Below the pieces are notes generated by a model. The model did no database searches and was not told where the DNA came from. It saw nothing but the letters and a program-made list of their open reading frames with translations. DNA of 64,000 bases, taken from NCBI GenBank assembly GCA_003148945.1, contig QGGY01000001.1, forward strand, positions 558,001-622,000, in the 5' to 3' direction. Within the stretch, counting starts at the first letter, position 1; every line of letters starts with the position of its first letter. The stretch is from Murimonas intestini. GTDB lineage: Bacteria; Bacillota; Clostridia; Lachnospirales; Lachnospiraceae. A program made the position numbers and the translations under genes. This document shows positions 33,754-42,864 of the stretch, in pieces.

Positions 33754-36090
33754 ATGACATTAAAAGATTTAAAAATCGGAAATACGGCAACGATCCTTTC
33801 CGTTGGAGGGAGCGGCGCCCTGCGTCAGCACTTCCTGGATATGGGATTGATCCAGGGGGCTGAAGTAACCGTAATGAAATATGCGCCTATGGGAGATCCC
33901 ATAGAGCTTCGGATCCATGGGTATGAGCTGACCATCCGCCTGGAGGACGCAGAGAAGATCCAAATAGGCGATCCCCATGAGAGTAAGCCTGAAAATAAAT
34001 CACGGCGAAAAAAAGCTATAGTCCCTCATCCGGGATACGGGGAGGGCGGGAAGTATCATAAACGCAAGACGGAAAACCCGCTTCCGGAGGGGACAGTCCT
34101 CACATTTGCTCTGGCAGGAAATCAGAACTGCGGCAAAACTACACTGTTTAACCAGCTGACAGGCTCAAACCAGCATGTGGGCAATTTCCCGGGTGTGACA
34201 GTTGACCGCAAAGACGGGGCGATACGGGGATATAACAATACTCAGATAACGGACCTGCCGGGAATCTATTCCATGTCCCCATACAGCAGTGAGGAGCTTG
34301 TAACACGTGAATTTCTGCTGGAGGAAAAACCAAAGGGGATTATCAATATTGTTGATGCAACTAATATTGAGCGAAACCTGTACTTGACCATGCAGCTGCT
34401 GGAGCTGCATATGCCCATGGTAGTCGCGCTGAATATGATGGATGAGCTGAGGGAAAATGGCGGTTCTGTGCTGGTAAATGAGCTGGAGGAACGCTTAGGC
34501 GTGCCGGTTGTTCCCATCTCCGCGGCAAAGGGGGAAGGGATCGATGAGCTTGTAAAGCATGCAATACATATTGCCAAGTATCAGGAGTGCCCCACAGACA
34601 CAGATTACTGCGATGAATCCACAGGAGGTATCCACAGGGGGATCCATGCGGTAATGCATCTCATTGAGGATCATGCCAGAGCTGTGGATATTCCGGTGCG
34701 TTTTGCAGCAAGCAAAATCCTTGAAGGCGACAGCCAGATTCTGAAAAAACTGGACCTCACCAGGAATGAAATGGAAACCCTGGAACACATCTCCCGTCAG
34801 ACAGAAGAAGAGACAGGACTTGACAGGGCATCAGCTATAGCTTCCATGCGTTTTGAGTACATACAGAAGGTCTGTGACGCCACTATTGTAAAGCCGGGGG
34901 AGAGCAGAGAACGTGCACGGAGCAGAAAAATGGACCGTATACTGACAGGAAAATATACAGGAATTCCAGCATTTATCGGGATCATGGCATTAGTGTTCTG
35001 GCTGACCTTCAGTGTGATAGGTGAGGGCCTTAAAAACCTGCTGGAGGCAGGGATCGTATCTCTGACTGATCTTACGGACAGGGCAATGACAGCAGCAGGA
35101 GTGAATGATGTACTGCGTTCCCTTGTAGTGGACGGAATATTTACAGGTGTGGGCGGAGTGATCAGCTTTCTGCCGATCATTGTCACTTTATTTTTCTTTT
35201 TATCGATTTTAGAAGACAGCGGCTATCTGGCCAGGGTAGCTTTTATTATGGACAAGCTGCTGCGTAAATTAGGATTATCAGGGCGCAGTATTGTCCCAAT
35301 GCTGATCGGATTCGGATGTACAGTTCCTGGTGTGATGGCTAGCAGGACACTGCCGTCTGAGCGGGATCGGAAAATGACGATTTTGCTGACCCCATTTATG
35401 AGCTGTACTGCAAAACTTCCGATCTATGCATTTTTTACAGCCCTGTTTTTTCCAAAACACGGGGCATTAGTCATGATCGGACTGTATTTGTTTGGAATTG
35501 CGGCTGGAATCCTGATGGCTCTCATTTTCAAGAAGACGATGTTTCGGGGCGAGCCTGTCCCCTTTGTACTGGAACTGCCAAATTACAGGATGCCAGGCGC
35601 CAAAAACGTAGTCCGGCTGCTTTGGGATAAAGCCAGAGATTTCCTGCAAAGAGCCTGCACGATCATTTTCATAGCAGTCCTTGTAATCTGGTTTCTGCAG
35701 AGCTTTGACCTAAGATTTCATCTTGTAACAGATTCTAAGGACAGTATACTGGCTGCTGTGGCAGGATTTATCTCCCCGGTCTTTACACCGGCCGGTTTTG
35801 GTGACTGGCGGATATCCACAGCGCTGGTAACAGGGTTTATGGCAAAGGAAAGCGTTGTTTCTTCACTGACGGTACTGTTTGGAACAACAGAAGCCCTGCT
35901 GGGAACACTGACTACAGCAAGCGCGGCCTCTCTTCTTGTTTTCTGCTTACTGTATACTCCGTGTGTGGCAGCGGTGGCCTCTATAAAGCGGGAGTTGGGA
36001 GGAAAGTGGGCGCTGGCAGTTGTCTTTGGCCAGCTGGCAATTGCCTGGATCGCTGCGTTTGCAGTGTATCATATCGCCTTGCTTTTTTGA
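33754..36090 (+). CDS. feoB: Ferrous iron transporter, FeoA-FeoB fusion
   Basis: 778 residues. Residues 1-73 are a FeoA SH3-like domain (LKDLKIGNTATILSVGG, LIQGAEVTVM). After a basic linker comes the FeoB G domain (G1 GNQNCGKTT at 122-130, G3 DLPG at 167, G4 NMMD near 227) and then, from about residue 395, the membrane domain with repeated core motifs (GFGCTVPGVMASR, LTPFMSCTAKLPIY). It imports Fe2+ across the membrane with GTPase control. FeoA is usually a separate gene, and fusions are known in some Firmicutes. ATG 33754 follows GAAAGGG; an upstream GTG lies in the ribosome site. Confidence 0.96.
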   Translation: MTLKDLKIGNTATILSVGGSGALRQHFLDMGLIQGAEVTVMKYAPMGDPIELRIHGYELTIRLEDAEKIQIGDPHESKPENKSRRKKAIVPHPGYGEGGKYHKRKTENPLPEGTVLTFALAGNQNCGKTTLFNQLTGSNQHVGNFPGVTVDRKDGAIRGYNNTQITDLPGIYSMSPYSSEELVTREFLLEEKPKGIINIVDATNIERNLYLTMQLLELHMPMVVALNMMDELRENGGSVLVNELEERLGVPVVPISAAKGEGIDELVKHAIHIAKYQECPTDTDYCDESTGGIHRGIHAVMHLIEDHARAVDIPVRFAASKILEGDSQILKKLDLTRNEMETLEHISRQTEEETGLDRASAIASMRFEYIQKVCDATIVKPGESRERARSRKMDRILTGKYTGIPAFIGIMALVFWLTFSVIGEGLKNLLEAGIVSLTDLTDRAMTAAGVNDVLRSLVVDGIFTGVGGVISFLPIIVTLFFFLSILEDSGYLARVAFIMDKLLRKLGLSGRSIVPMLIGFGCTVPGVMASRTLPSERDRKMTILLTPFMSCTAKLPIYAFFTALFFPKHGALVMIGLYLFGIAAGILMALIFKKTMFRGEPVPFVLELPNYRMPGAKNVVRLLWDKARDFLQRACTIIFIAVLVIWFLQSFDLRFHLVTDSKDSILAAVAGFISPVFTPAGFGDWRISTALVTGFMAKESVVSSLTVLFGTTEALLGTLTTASAASLLVFCLLYTPCVAAVASIKRELGGKWALAVVFGQLAIAWIAAFAVYHIALLF

Positions 36091-36123
36091 CGCAATGCAT
36101 TCAGAAGTTTTGGAGGTAATCAC

Positions 36124-36480
36124 ATGAAAGTGCGGGATACTTATACATGCCCACTGGAATTGACACATGATATTATTCGTGGAAAATGGAAGCCCATTAT
36201 ACTGTGGCAGTTAGGGAAGGGAGCCGCCTCCCTGTCAGCTCTGCAGAACGATATAGAGGGAATAGGGCAGAAAATGCTGCTGCAGCACCTGGGGGAATTA
36301 CAGACTTTTGGGATGGTGCAAAAAGAACTGCAAGAGGGCTATCCTCTTAAAGTGGAATATTCCCTTACAGATAAAGGCAGACGGATGTTAAGCATTATCT
36401 CTGCCATGCAGGAGATTGGAATTGAATTGATGAAAGAGGATGGGAAGGAAGAATTTCTGAAAAATAAAGGATTGATATAG
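36124..36480 (+). CDS. HxlR-family transcriptional regulator
   Basis: 118 residues, a single winged helix (LTHDIIRGKWKPIILWQL, LQNDIEGIGQKMLLQHLGEL) with the conserved N-terminal Cys in YTCPLE. In related regulators (YodB, HypR) this Cys senses quinones, aldehydes or disulfide stress. It follows feoAB by 33 bp with its own TTGGAGG site, and precedes a flavin-type oxidase gene whose upstream region carries a CACAC-N6-GTGTG inverted repeat. Confidence 0.92.
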   Translation: MKVRDTYTCPLELTHDIIRGKWKPIILWQLGKGAASLSALQNDIEGIGQKMLLQHLGELQTFGMVQKELQEGYPLKVEYSLTDKGRRMLSIISAMQEIGIELMKEDGKEEFLKNKGLI

Positions 36481-36483
36481 AAG

Positions 36484-36499
36484 CACACAAAAAAGTGTG
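36484..36499. promoter_or_regulatory. CACAC-N6-GTGTG inverted repeat, possible HxlR operator
   Basis: A 5+5 bp inverted repeat lies immediately after the HxlR stop and about 60 bp before the oxidase gene. It could be an operator or a weak hairpin. Assignment is by position only. Confidence 0.3.
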
Positions 36500-36559
36500 T
36501 AATGTACAAACAAGCCTTTTACTGTTAGAATAAAACGAAAAACAGGAGAGACATTTATT

Positions 36560-36979
36560 ATGATGAAAAATCCGGAGCAGACTATAGGTAATATTGCAGA
36601 TAAATACAGTACCGTTTTTATCAGTTATGTTGATAATGAGGGGTTCCCCATCACAAAGGCAATGCTGAAGCCGAGGATACGGGAAGGGATAAAAGTATTT
36701 TGGTTTCATACGAATACATCATCAAACAAAGTTAAATTCTTTCGGGAAAACCCAAAAGCCAGTATTTATTTTGTAGATAAGCGTTTCTTTCGCGGAGTTA
36801 GTTTGATCGGAACAGTAGAAGTGTTAGAAACAAAGGAAGCTAAGGAAATGTTGTGGCAGGAAGGCGATACCATGTATTACAGGGAAGGAGTAACAGACCC
36901 CGATTACTGTGTACTGAAATTTACTGCTGTCAGAGGAAGATATTATAGTAATTTTCATTCAGAAGATTTTGAAATTTAA
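36560..36979 (+). CDS. Pyridoxamine 5'-phosphate oxidase-like flavin-binding protein
   Basis: 139 residues with the split-barrel FMN-binding pattern (STVFISYVDNEGFP, VFWFHTNTSSNKVKFFRENP, ASIYFVD). The length and the C-terminal YREGVTDPDYCVLKFTA fit the general-stress/PPOX-like subgroup rather than true PdxH. It is probably an FMN- or F420-type reductase with unknown substrate. AGGAGAG precedes the ATG pair. It is a likely target of the adjacent HxlR regulator. Confidence 0.88.
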   Translation: MMKNPEQTIGNIADKYSTVFISYVDNEGFPITKAMLKPRIREGIKVFWFHTNTSSNKVKFFRENPKASIYFVDKRFFRGVSLIGTVEVLETKEAKEMLWQEGDTMYYREGVTDPDYCVLKFTAVRGRYYSNFHSEDFEI

Positions 36980-37090
36980 TATGTTTAGGGATGTAGTTTT
37001 ATGACATAATACCGGGTGTCATATGTTACAAGAAAAATTTGTATTGGTCTGGTAAGATGATTTCATACTTATCTCAAGGAGGAAATATAA

Positions 37091-37885
37091 ATGAGTTATT
37101 TTCAAAAAAATAAAGAGGCGTGGGAAGAAGCGTTTGAGCACCGTCATCCCGGCTGGGGAGAGGCAAACCATGAGAGACTGGCAAATGAAGAACTTCCCTT
37201 TTTCTGCCCGGATATAGCAAAGGAATTACGGTCAATTGATTTTCAGGGTAAGACCATAGCCCAATTTTGCTGCAATAATGGGCGTGAATTATTATCCTTA
37301 ATGGGGCTTGGTGCGAAAAAAGGAGTCGGTTTTGATATTGCAGAAAATATAATCATGCAGGCCGCAGATACAGCAAAAAAGGCAAGCATTGAAAATTGCG
37401 AATTTGTATCATGCAACATCTTGGATATTCCGGAGGAATATTATCACTCTTTTGATTTTGTTCTGTTCACCATCGGAGCGATTACCTGGTTTGAAGATTT
37501 AAATGAACTCTTTCAGAAAGTGTCTGACTGCTTAAAACCCGGCGGCATTTTGTTCATACATGACTTTCATCCGGTTATGAACATGCTGCCCATGCCGGGG
37601 GAACCTGAATTTGACGAACAGCATCTTAATCAGATTGCGTATTCTTATTTTAGAAAAGAACCGTGGATCGAGAACGAGGGAATGGGATATATGTCTGTGC
37701 AATATCCTTCAAAAACATTTACCAGTTTTTCACATACACTCTCATCCATTATTAATGCTGTCAGCGGCGTAAAGCTGCATATTCTCAAAATGAATGAGTA
37801 TGATTACGATATCGGTTTATCAGAGGTGTATGATAAAAAGGGATTTCCATTATCGTATCTTTTGATTGCGGAGAAATTAGCCTGA
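37091..37885 (+). CDS. Class I SAM-dependent methyltransferase
   Basis: 264 residues. Motif I is IAQFCCNNGRELLSL (the acidic/Gly loop here is CCNNGRE), with GFDIAENII as motif II, FVLFTIGAITWF as motif III and LKPGGILFIHDFHPV as post-III, all typical of methyltransferase fold proteins. The acceptor is unknown. An AAGGAGG site lies 7 bp before the ATG. It appears to be a single-gene unit closed by the hairpin at 37900. Confidence 0.92.
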   Translation: MSYFQKNKEAWEEAFEHRHPGWGEANHERLANEELPFFCPDIAKELRSIDFQGKTIAQFCCNNGRELLSLMGLGAKKGVGFDIAENIIMQAADTAKKASIENCEFVSCNILDIPEEYYHSFDFVLFTIGAITWFEDLNELFQKVSDCLKPGGILFIHDFHPVMNMLPMPGEPEFDEQHLNQIAYSYFRKEPWIENEGMGYMSVQYPSKTFTSFSHTLSSIINAVSGVKLHILKMNEYDYDIGLSEVYDKKGFPLSYLLIAEKLA

Positions 37886-37899
37886 ATACTGCAGAATCA

Positions 37900-37933
37900 G
37901 GGCAGCGGTGCATAAAGACCGCTGCCCATTTTT
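37900..37933 (+). terminator. Rho-independent terminator after the methyltransferase gene
   Basis: A perfect 10 bp GC-rich stem (GGGCAGCGGT/ACCGCTGCCC) is followed by ATTTTTC. It lies between convergent genes; only the plus-strand side has a T-run. Confidence 0.85.
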
Positions 37934-37936
37934 CAT

Positions 37937-38722
37937 TTATAATACTGGAACGGCATTCTGAAACGTAAGTGATTCAAAAATGATCTTTCCATCACGAATC
38001 CGCTGTGTAAGCACACCACACTGCTTTTTGCCTCTGTGCTGAAAGGCAGTGCAGCTCAGTTCTGCAACGGCTTCCTTCACAGTAATCTTAGCGGCAGGAT
38101 CGGTAAAAGCATCAATTTCAGCACCGGCGTTTTGGACCAGCCCCTCACAGTAATGGCGGATCGCCTCTTTTCCTTCCAGGGGATGGTCACACAGATTGGT
38201 CAGTATGACTGCATCGTGAGCATAGCCGGAAATCAACGCCTCGATATTATGATCTTTTAAATTGGCAATGTGCCTGTCTGTAATCGCCTTTGCCTCTGTA
38301 TTGGTTGGAAATGGATGTGCTTTTACACCCAGGGAGGGCATTCTGACAACCGTTTTCGCATAGCCGCTCACATAAACAGCCTTTCCGTTTTCCACCATAT
38401 AGGTGAAAGAAGCGAAGTTAGAAAATGGCGGCATGGAGGCCACAAGGGTTATATAGTTTTCTGTACTTTGACGGTATAGAAAATTCAGTTTATCAACGGC
38501 ATGTTCTATATCCATTCCCAGTTTGACTGCAAATGATAAAGAGTTGCGCATTATGCCGGTAAGTGTATCGTGTCCCATGGTACGGGTGCGGCCGTCCAGG
38601 CGGGTAATTGCAACCAGTTCCTCAGAATAATCGGACAATGCCTCGTCCAGATTTGAATTCTTTTTCATATTCATCATGGACTCAATATGATGTGTCATTA
38701 GTTCATCCGCAGTTCTTGACAT
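37937..38722 (-). CDS. Protein with two tandem NTF2/SnoaL-like domains (copy 1)
   Basis: 261 residues in two halves, each resembling an NTF2-like cone fold. The first begins THHIESMMNMKKNSNLDEALSD and the second RHIANLKDHNIEALISGYAHDA, with typical 'DAVILTNLCDHPLEGKEAIR' and 'DGKIIFESLTFQN' pieces. NTF2-like proteins are small ketosteroid-isomerase-type enzymes or binding proteins; the ligand is unknown. It is paralogous to the next minus-strand gene upstream. GGAGGAAG precedes the ATG. The two genes probably form one operon. Confidence 0.75.
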   Translation of the reverse strand: MSRTADELMTHHIESMMNMKKNSNLDEALSDYSEELVAITRLDGRTRTMGHDTLTGIMRNSLSFAVKLGMDIEHAVDKLNFLYRQSTENYITLVASMPPFSNFASFTYMVENGKAVYVSGYAKTVVRMPSLGVKAHPFPTNTEAKAITDRHIANLKDHNIEALISGYAHDAVILTNLCDHPLEGKEAIRHYCEGLVQNAGAEIDAFTDPAAKITVKEAVAELSCTAFQHRGKKQCGVLTQRIRDGKIIFESLTFQNAVPVL

Positions 38723-38766
38723 TTAAGCTTCCTCCTTTGAATGCCTGATAATTATAATATTAAATT

Positions 38767-39537
38767 TTATTTCAGTATTTCATGTATCGGTTTCAGCATC
38801 CGTCCGCCGCATATGGATGACTCAAACTGGATCTTCCCATTTTTTACATAATACGTTTCTGTCATGACAGTTCCCATTGCCCTGGCTTCACATACCAAAA
38901 GCATTACGCCGTCAGGTACTGATTTTGTTTTCCACTTGATCTTTGGAAATCCATGAATCCGGATATGCTTTATAATACTCCAGCTGGATTTCATAAGTCT
39001 GCTGCAGAACGTATGGATCTCGTTTTTTCCATTGCATGTATTTTTAGACATATTTGTAATAACAACGGCGCTGTCTTCGTAATCTCTTGTGATGACATTG
39101 GCATTCATGGTAAACATAGCCCTTAAGTGTCTGTGAAAAATTCTTTTTACCTCTCTGCCTTTTTCCATTTTTGTTCCAGTAATGGGAAGTACCCTTCGCT
39201 TTGGTTCAAAAATATAAAGTGTGACATAAGATATTTTCCCGTTTTTCACAATACAGGTATACGACAAAAAAGGTGAAAAAGACTTACTGCGAACAGATAA
39301 TACACCATAATCTGATGTGCAGCGGTTCACGTAGACACGCACGTCGTTGGCACAGTCAAAAGGGATTTCCCTCACAAGCTGTTGCAAAAATTGTATGGCA
39401 GCGTGGCAGGACATTGTTTTTGCTTTACCGTCTGCATAGACAATAGAAACAAGATTTTTGTCGAAATCGGAAAGGATTCCATTTGCGTCCTTGTGAAGTA
39501 TTTTATTAAAATGTTCCTTGATTATATGGTTTCTCAC
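38767..39537 (-). CDS. Protein with two tandem NTF2/SnoaL-like domains (copy 2)
   Basis: 256 residues, aligned over its length with the adjacent copy (KNLVSIVYADGKAKTMS versus EELVAITRLDGRTRTMG, and NANVITRDYEDSAVVITNMS versus NIEALISGYAHDAVILTNLC). It is more basic and more diverged, with extra Lys, Arg and Cys. The start is GTG, placed after AAAGGAGAGG. The gap to copy 1 is 44 bp. The tandem suggests a local duplication with divergence; the function of either copy is unknown. Confidence 0.7.
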   Translation of the reverse strand: MRNHIIKEHFNKILHKDANGILSDFDKNLVSIVYADGKAKTMSCHAAIQFLQQLVREIPFDCANDVRVYVNRCTSDYGVLSVRSKSFSPFLSYTCIVKNGKISYVTLYIFEPKRRVLPITGTKMEKGREVKRIFHRHLRAMFTMNANVITRDYEDSAVVITNMSKNTCNGKNEIHTFCSRLMKSSWSIIKHIRIHGFPKIKWKTKSVPDGVMLLVCEARAMGTVMTETYYVKNGKIQFESSICGGRMLKPIHEILK

Positions 39538-39561
39538 TGCTGCCTCTCCTTTCAGTTCCTG

Positions 39562-40482
39562 TTACAGATTTTCCTGATAGAATGAGGTAAGTTTTGCTAC
39601 GGCTTTTGCCACAGGTTCCGGCTGGTCATACAGGTCATAATGGCTGACTCCCTCCAGCACTAAAATATCTTTTTTCTGTGAGGCAGCACGCTTATACAGT
39701 TCCTGGCCGTCCCGATAGGAGCCAAATGCGCCTTGTTTGTCCCCCACGATTATCTGCAGCGGCTGGGTGAGCAGCACCTCAGCCAGATGGAAGGCATCAA
39801 AGCTGAGCATGGCATTCATGCTGGAAAACAGCAGCTTGTTCGGTGAATTAGGGCTCTTGCCTCTTGGGGTAGTGTAATAATCTACTGCCTCCACAATATC
39901 TATATCAGTGATCCCTGACTTTTCCAGTTCCTCTTTACTGCCGGGAATCCATCCGACAATCATTGGCTCTGCACCGTTAATCTCTGCAGTGCGCTGTTTT
40001 CCTGCTGCCTCCATAGTCATGGCAATATTCTCACAGCTCTCACGCTGGACACGTCCGATATTAGCTCCCACCACGGTACCTACAGCTTTAATTCGGTGGT
40101 CGCTCATTGCTGCATTGACAGCGTAGCCCCCGCCTGCGCATACACCCAGAACGCCGATCCTGTCCTTGTCTATAAGGTCAAGAGTTGTCAGATAATCTAC
40201 GGCACAGTGAATGTCTTCTGTACGCTGTGCAGGAATCTCTGCAAACCGTGGTTCTCCTTCACTTTCTCCCTGGCAGGATGCATCAAAAACAATCGTTACA
40301 TAGCCGTTTTCAGCCATTTTTTCAGCATAGATACCGGCCGTCTGCTCTTTACAGCTGCTTCCCGGATGTACACAGACAAGGGCAGGGTTCTTTTTCCCCT
40401 CCGCCTCTTCCGGTATGTTTAGGACAGCGGCAACTTTATGTCCGCTTGCAGGAAACTGAATTACCTTTTTTGTTATTTTCAT
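39562..40482 (-). CDS. Alpha/beta hydrolase, dienelactone-hydrolase-like
   Basis: 306 residues. The nucleophile elbow GVCAGGG has a Cys nucleophile, the upstream oxyanion segment is PALVCVHPGSSCKEQ, and the C-terminal His lies in LEGVSHYDLYDQPE. It is related to the hydrolase at 7482-8462. It is divergent from a TetR gene at 40632, its probable repressor. GGAGGTTTTC lies before the ATG. The two NTF2-like genes follow on the same strand, 24 bp after the stop, and may be co-transcribed. The substrate is unknown. Confidence 0.9.
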   Translation of the reverse strand: MKITKKVIQFPASGHKVAAVLNIPEEAEGKKNPALVCVHPGSSCKEQTAGIYAEKMAENGYVTIVFDASCQGESEGEPRFAEIPAQRTEDIHCAVDYLTTLDLIDKDRIGVLGVCAGGGYAVNAAMSDHRIKAVGTVVGANIGRVQRESCENIAMTMEAAGKQRTAEINGAEPMIVGWIPGSKEELEKSGITDIDIVEAVDYYTTPRGKSPNSPNKLLFSSMNAMLSFDAFHLAEVLLTQPLQIIVGDKQGAFGSYRDGQELYKRAASQKKDILVLEGVSHYDLYDQPEPVAKAVAKLTSFYQENL

Positions 40483-40505
40483 ATGAAAACCTCCTTGGTT
40501 GATAC

Positions 40506-40538
40506 TTGTGTATATTATTACTCTCGTGTATAATAACT
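40506..40538. promoter_or_regulatory. Direct repeat in the hydrolase/TetR divergent region
   Basis: TTGTGTATATTATTA and TCGTGTATAATAACT repeat an NGTGTATA core 18 bp apart between the two divergent start codons. It is a possible TetR operator or overlapping promoter elements. The assignment is tentative. Confidence 0.35.
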
Positions 40539-40631
40539 ATAAAACATGATTCTCTGATTATCAATGACCAGATTCGGGAATCTATGTAGTAATACTCATT
40601 TTTTTAAATGTGTGTAATTAAGGAGGACATT

Positions 40632-41201
40632 ATGAGTAAAATAACAGACAGGAGAATCGCCAAATCAGAAAAAGCGATCCAGACTGCATTTCTGGAAATG
40701 CTGCTGGATGTTGGCTTTGATGCTATTACTGTGAAGGAAATGACTGAAAAAGCTGATATCAGCCGGAAAACCTTTTATCTGCATTATTTGGATAAATATG
40801 ATCTGCTGAACGGGATAGTGGACGAGATGATAAGAGAGCTTACAGATCTCTGTGAAAAAAAGAAAGAAATGGGATTTGTGGAGGGCACTGTCCTGTGGTT
40901 TTACTATTTTGAAGATCATAAGCCCTTTTTTACAGCTTTGTTTTCTACAGAGAGTACGATCACTTTCCGGCACCGCCTGCTGGATTTTATCATGGAACAG
41001 CTTAATTATAAGCTGGAAGGGGTATCCGCCCAAAGGAATACAGAAGTTCTGCGTAAATTTATGGGGATGGCTGTCCTAGGTGTGATAGAGTCCTATGTAT
41101 TAGATCAGTTCCATGCAGGGATTGAAGAAATCGCAAAACAGGTGGGAGAATTACTGGAACAGATCATTGTACGGGCACAGAGTGAAGAAAATGTTAAATA
41201 A
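40632..41201 (+). CDS. TetR-family transcriptional regulator
   Basis: 189 residues: TetR helix-turn-helix (AITVKEMTEKADISRKTFYLHY) and a helical ligand domain ending in a TetR_C-type helix (LEQIIVRAQSEEN). ATG 40632 follows AAGGAGGACATT; the in-frame extension to 40608 was rejected because the ribosome site lies inside it. It is divergent from the hydrolase gene, which suggests repression of that operon. A possible SOS-type box lies just after its stop, belonging to the next gene. Confidence 0.92.
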   Translation: MSKITDRRIAKSEKAIQTAFLEMLLDVGFDAITVKEMTEKADISRKTFYLHYLDKYDLLNGIVDEMIRELTDLCEKKKEMGFVEGTVLWFYYFEDHKPFFTALFSTESTITFRHRLLDFIMEQLNYKLEGVSAQRNTEVLRKFMGMAVLGVIESYVLDQFHAGIEEIAKQVGELLEQIIVRAQSEENVK

Positions 41202-41206
41202 AATGC

Positions 41207-41220
41207 AGAACATGCATTCG
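41207..41220 (+). promoter_or_regulatory. Candidate LexA (SOS) box upstream of the Y-family polymerase gene
   Basis: GAACATGCATTC resembles the Gram-positive LexA site (GAAC-N4-GTTC) with one mismatch in the right half. Downstream an 8 bp inverted repeat, TTAGTAAC/GTTACTAA (41235-41265), precedes the AGGAGG of the polymerase gene. The functional context makes it plausible. Confidence 0.45.
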
Positions 41221-41308
41221 AAAAAGGCTTGATTTTAGTAACGAAATATATTATGCTGTTACTAAGGCTGTTATAAAGCCGGAAGCTAAATGAGAGGAGG
41301 ATGGAGAA

Positions 41309-42838
41309 ATGTCTAAAGAATGTCCTGTTTATATAGCAATCGATCTGAAGGCTTTTTACGCATCTGTGGAGTGCAGGGAGAGGAACCTCAATCCGCTGAC
41401 GACAAATCTTGTGGTGGCAGATGAAGGCCGCACAGAGAAGACTATCTGCCTTGCTGTCTCTCCATCCCTGAGAGCTTACGGAATACACGGAAGACCGCGG
41501 CTGTTCGAGGTTGTGCAGAAGATTCGGGAGGTAAATGCCGGGCGCCTCTTAAAAGCGCCGGGACATGTATTTTCCAGATCTTCTTATGATACAGACGAGC
41601 TTAAAGAATCAGCAGACGCGGAGGCCGGCTATATTGTCGCCCAGCCCAGGATGGCATTTTACATGGAGTACAGCACCAGGATTTATGATATTTACCTGAA
41701 ATATGTAGCTCCTGAGGATATCCATGTCTACTCGATCGATGAGGTATTTATGGATGTGACACATTATCTGGCTGCTTATCAGATGACGCCCCGTGAGCTG
41801 GCAATGAAAATCATACAGGATGTGCTGCAAAATACCGGAATAACGGCAACAGCGGGGATAGGGACAAATTTATATCTGTGTAAAATCGCAATGGATATTG
41901 TTGCCAAACGCATCGAGCCGGACAAAGACGGAGTCAGGATCGCACAACTGGATGAAATGTCTTACCGCAGACAGCTCTGGTCTCACCGCCCTCTGACTGA
42001 TTTCTGGCGGATCGGCAGGGGATATGCAAGGAAGCTGGAAGCTAATGGGATGTTTACCATGGGAGATGTGGCAAGGTGTTCCCTGGGCGGACTAAATGAG
42101 TATCACAACGAAGATTTACTTTACCGGTTATTTGGTGTAAATGCGGAACTTCTCATTGACCATGCCTGGGGATGGGAACCGTGTACGATGCGTGATATCA
42201 AATCCTACAAGCCAGCGTCCAGCAGCAGTTGTTCGGGGCAGGTCCTTCAGCAGCCCTACGACTTTGAAAAAGCAAGGATTGTTGTTAATGAAATGGCTGA
42301 CTTGCTGGCGCTTGATCTGGTTGAGAGAGGACTGGTGACGGACCAGATCGTCCTGACGGTTGGTTACGATATTGAAAACCTCACAGATCCTGACAGGAAA
42401 AAAAGATACCGGGGTGAGATCACCACTGACCACTATGGCAGAAGTATACCCAAACATGCACACGGCACGGCAAATATTGGACGTATGACCTCCTCAGCAA
42501 GGCTGATAACAGATGCTGTCACAGAACTATATGACAGGATCACAGACCAAAACCTCATGGTAAGAAGAGTGTATCTCTCCGCAAACCATTTAGCGGAGGA
42601 GGGGACGGCAGAGAAAGCTCAGTCATTTGAACAGATGGATTTGTTTACCGATTATGCGGCACTGGAGAAAGAAAAGGAAACAGAGCAGGCGAAATTAGAA
42701 CGTGAGAAAAAGATGCAGCAGGCGATGCTCAGCATTAAGAAAAAGCATGGCAAGAATGCGATCCTGAAAGGTATGAACCTTTTGGACGGCGCAATGGCAA
42801 AGGAACGCAATAAACAGATCGGCGGGCACAAGGCATAA
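41309..42838 (+). CDS. Y-family DNA polymerase (UmuC/UvrX-like translesion polymerase)
   Basis: 509 residues. Active-site motif I is YIAIDLKAFYASVE and motif II is VYSIDEVFMDVTHY (the two-metal Asp/Asp-Glu). The helix-hairpin-helix region (FWRIGRGYARKLEANG) and the little finger follow, and the C-terminus is a Glu/Lys-rich coil (EKEKETEQAKLE). It synthesises DNA across lesions in the cytoplasm. The length and the neighbour match UvrX/YolD-type pairs rather than stand-alone DinB. A candidate SOS box lies upstream, and the next gene starts 26 bp after the stop. Confidence 0.94.
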   Translation: MSKECPVYIAIDLKAFYASVECRERNLNPLTTNLVVADEGRTEKTICLAVSPSLRAYGIHGRPRLFEVVQKIREVNAGRLLKAPGHVFSRSSYDTDELKESADAEAGYIVAQPRMAFYMEYSTRIYDIYLKYVAPEDIHVYSIDEVFMDVTHYLAAYQMTPRELAMKIIQDVLQNTGITATAGIGTNLYLCKIAMDIVAKRIEPDKDGVRIAQLDEMSYRRQLWSHRPLTDFWRIGRGYARKLEANGMFTMGDVARCSLGGLNEYHNEDLLYRLFGVNAELLIDHAWGWEPCTMRDIKSYKPASSSSCSGQVLQQPYDFEKARIVVNEMADLLALDLVERGLVTDQIVLTVGYDIENLTDPDRKKRYRGEITTDHYGRSIPKHAHGTANIGRMTSSARLITDAVTELYDRITDQNLMVRRVYLSANHLAEEGTAEKAQSFEQMDLFTDYAALEKEKETEQAKLEREKKMQQAMLSIKKKHGKNAILKGMNLLDGAMAKERNKQIGGHKA

Positions 42839-42864
42839 TGCGGCTGCCCGGAAAGGAGACTGCA

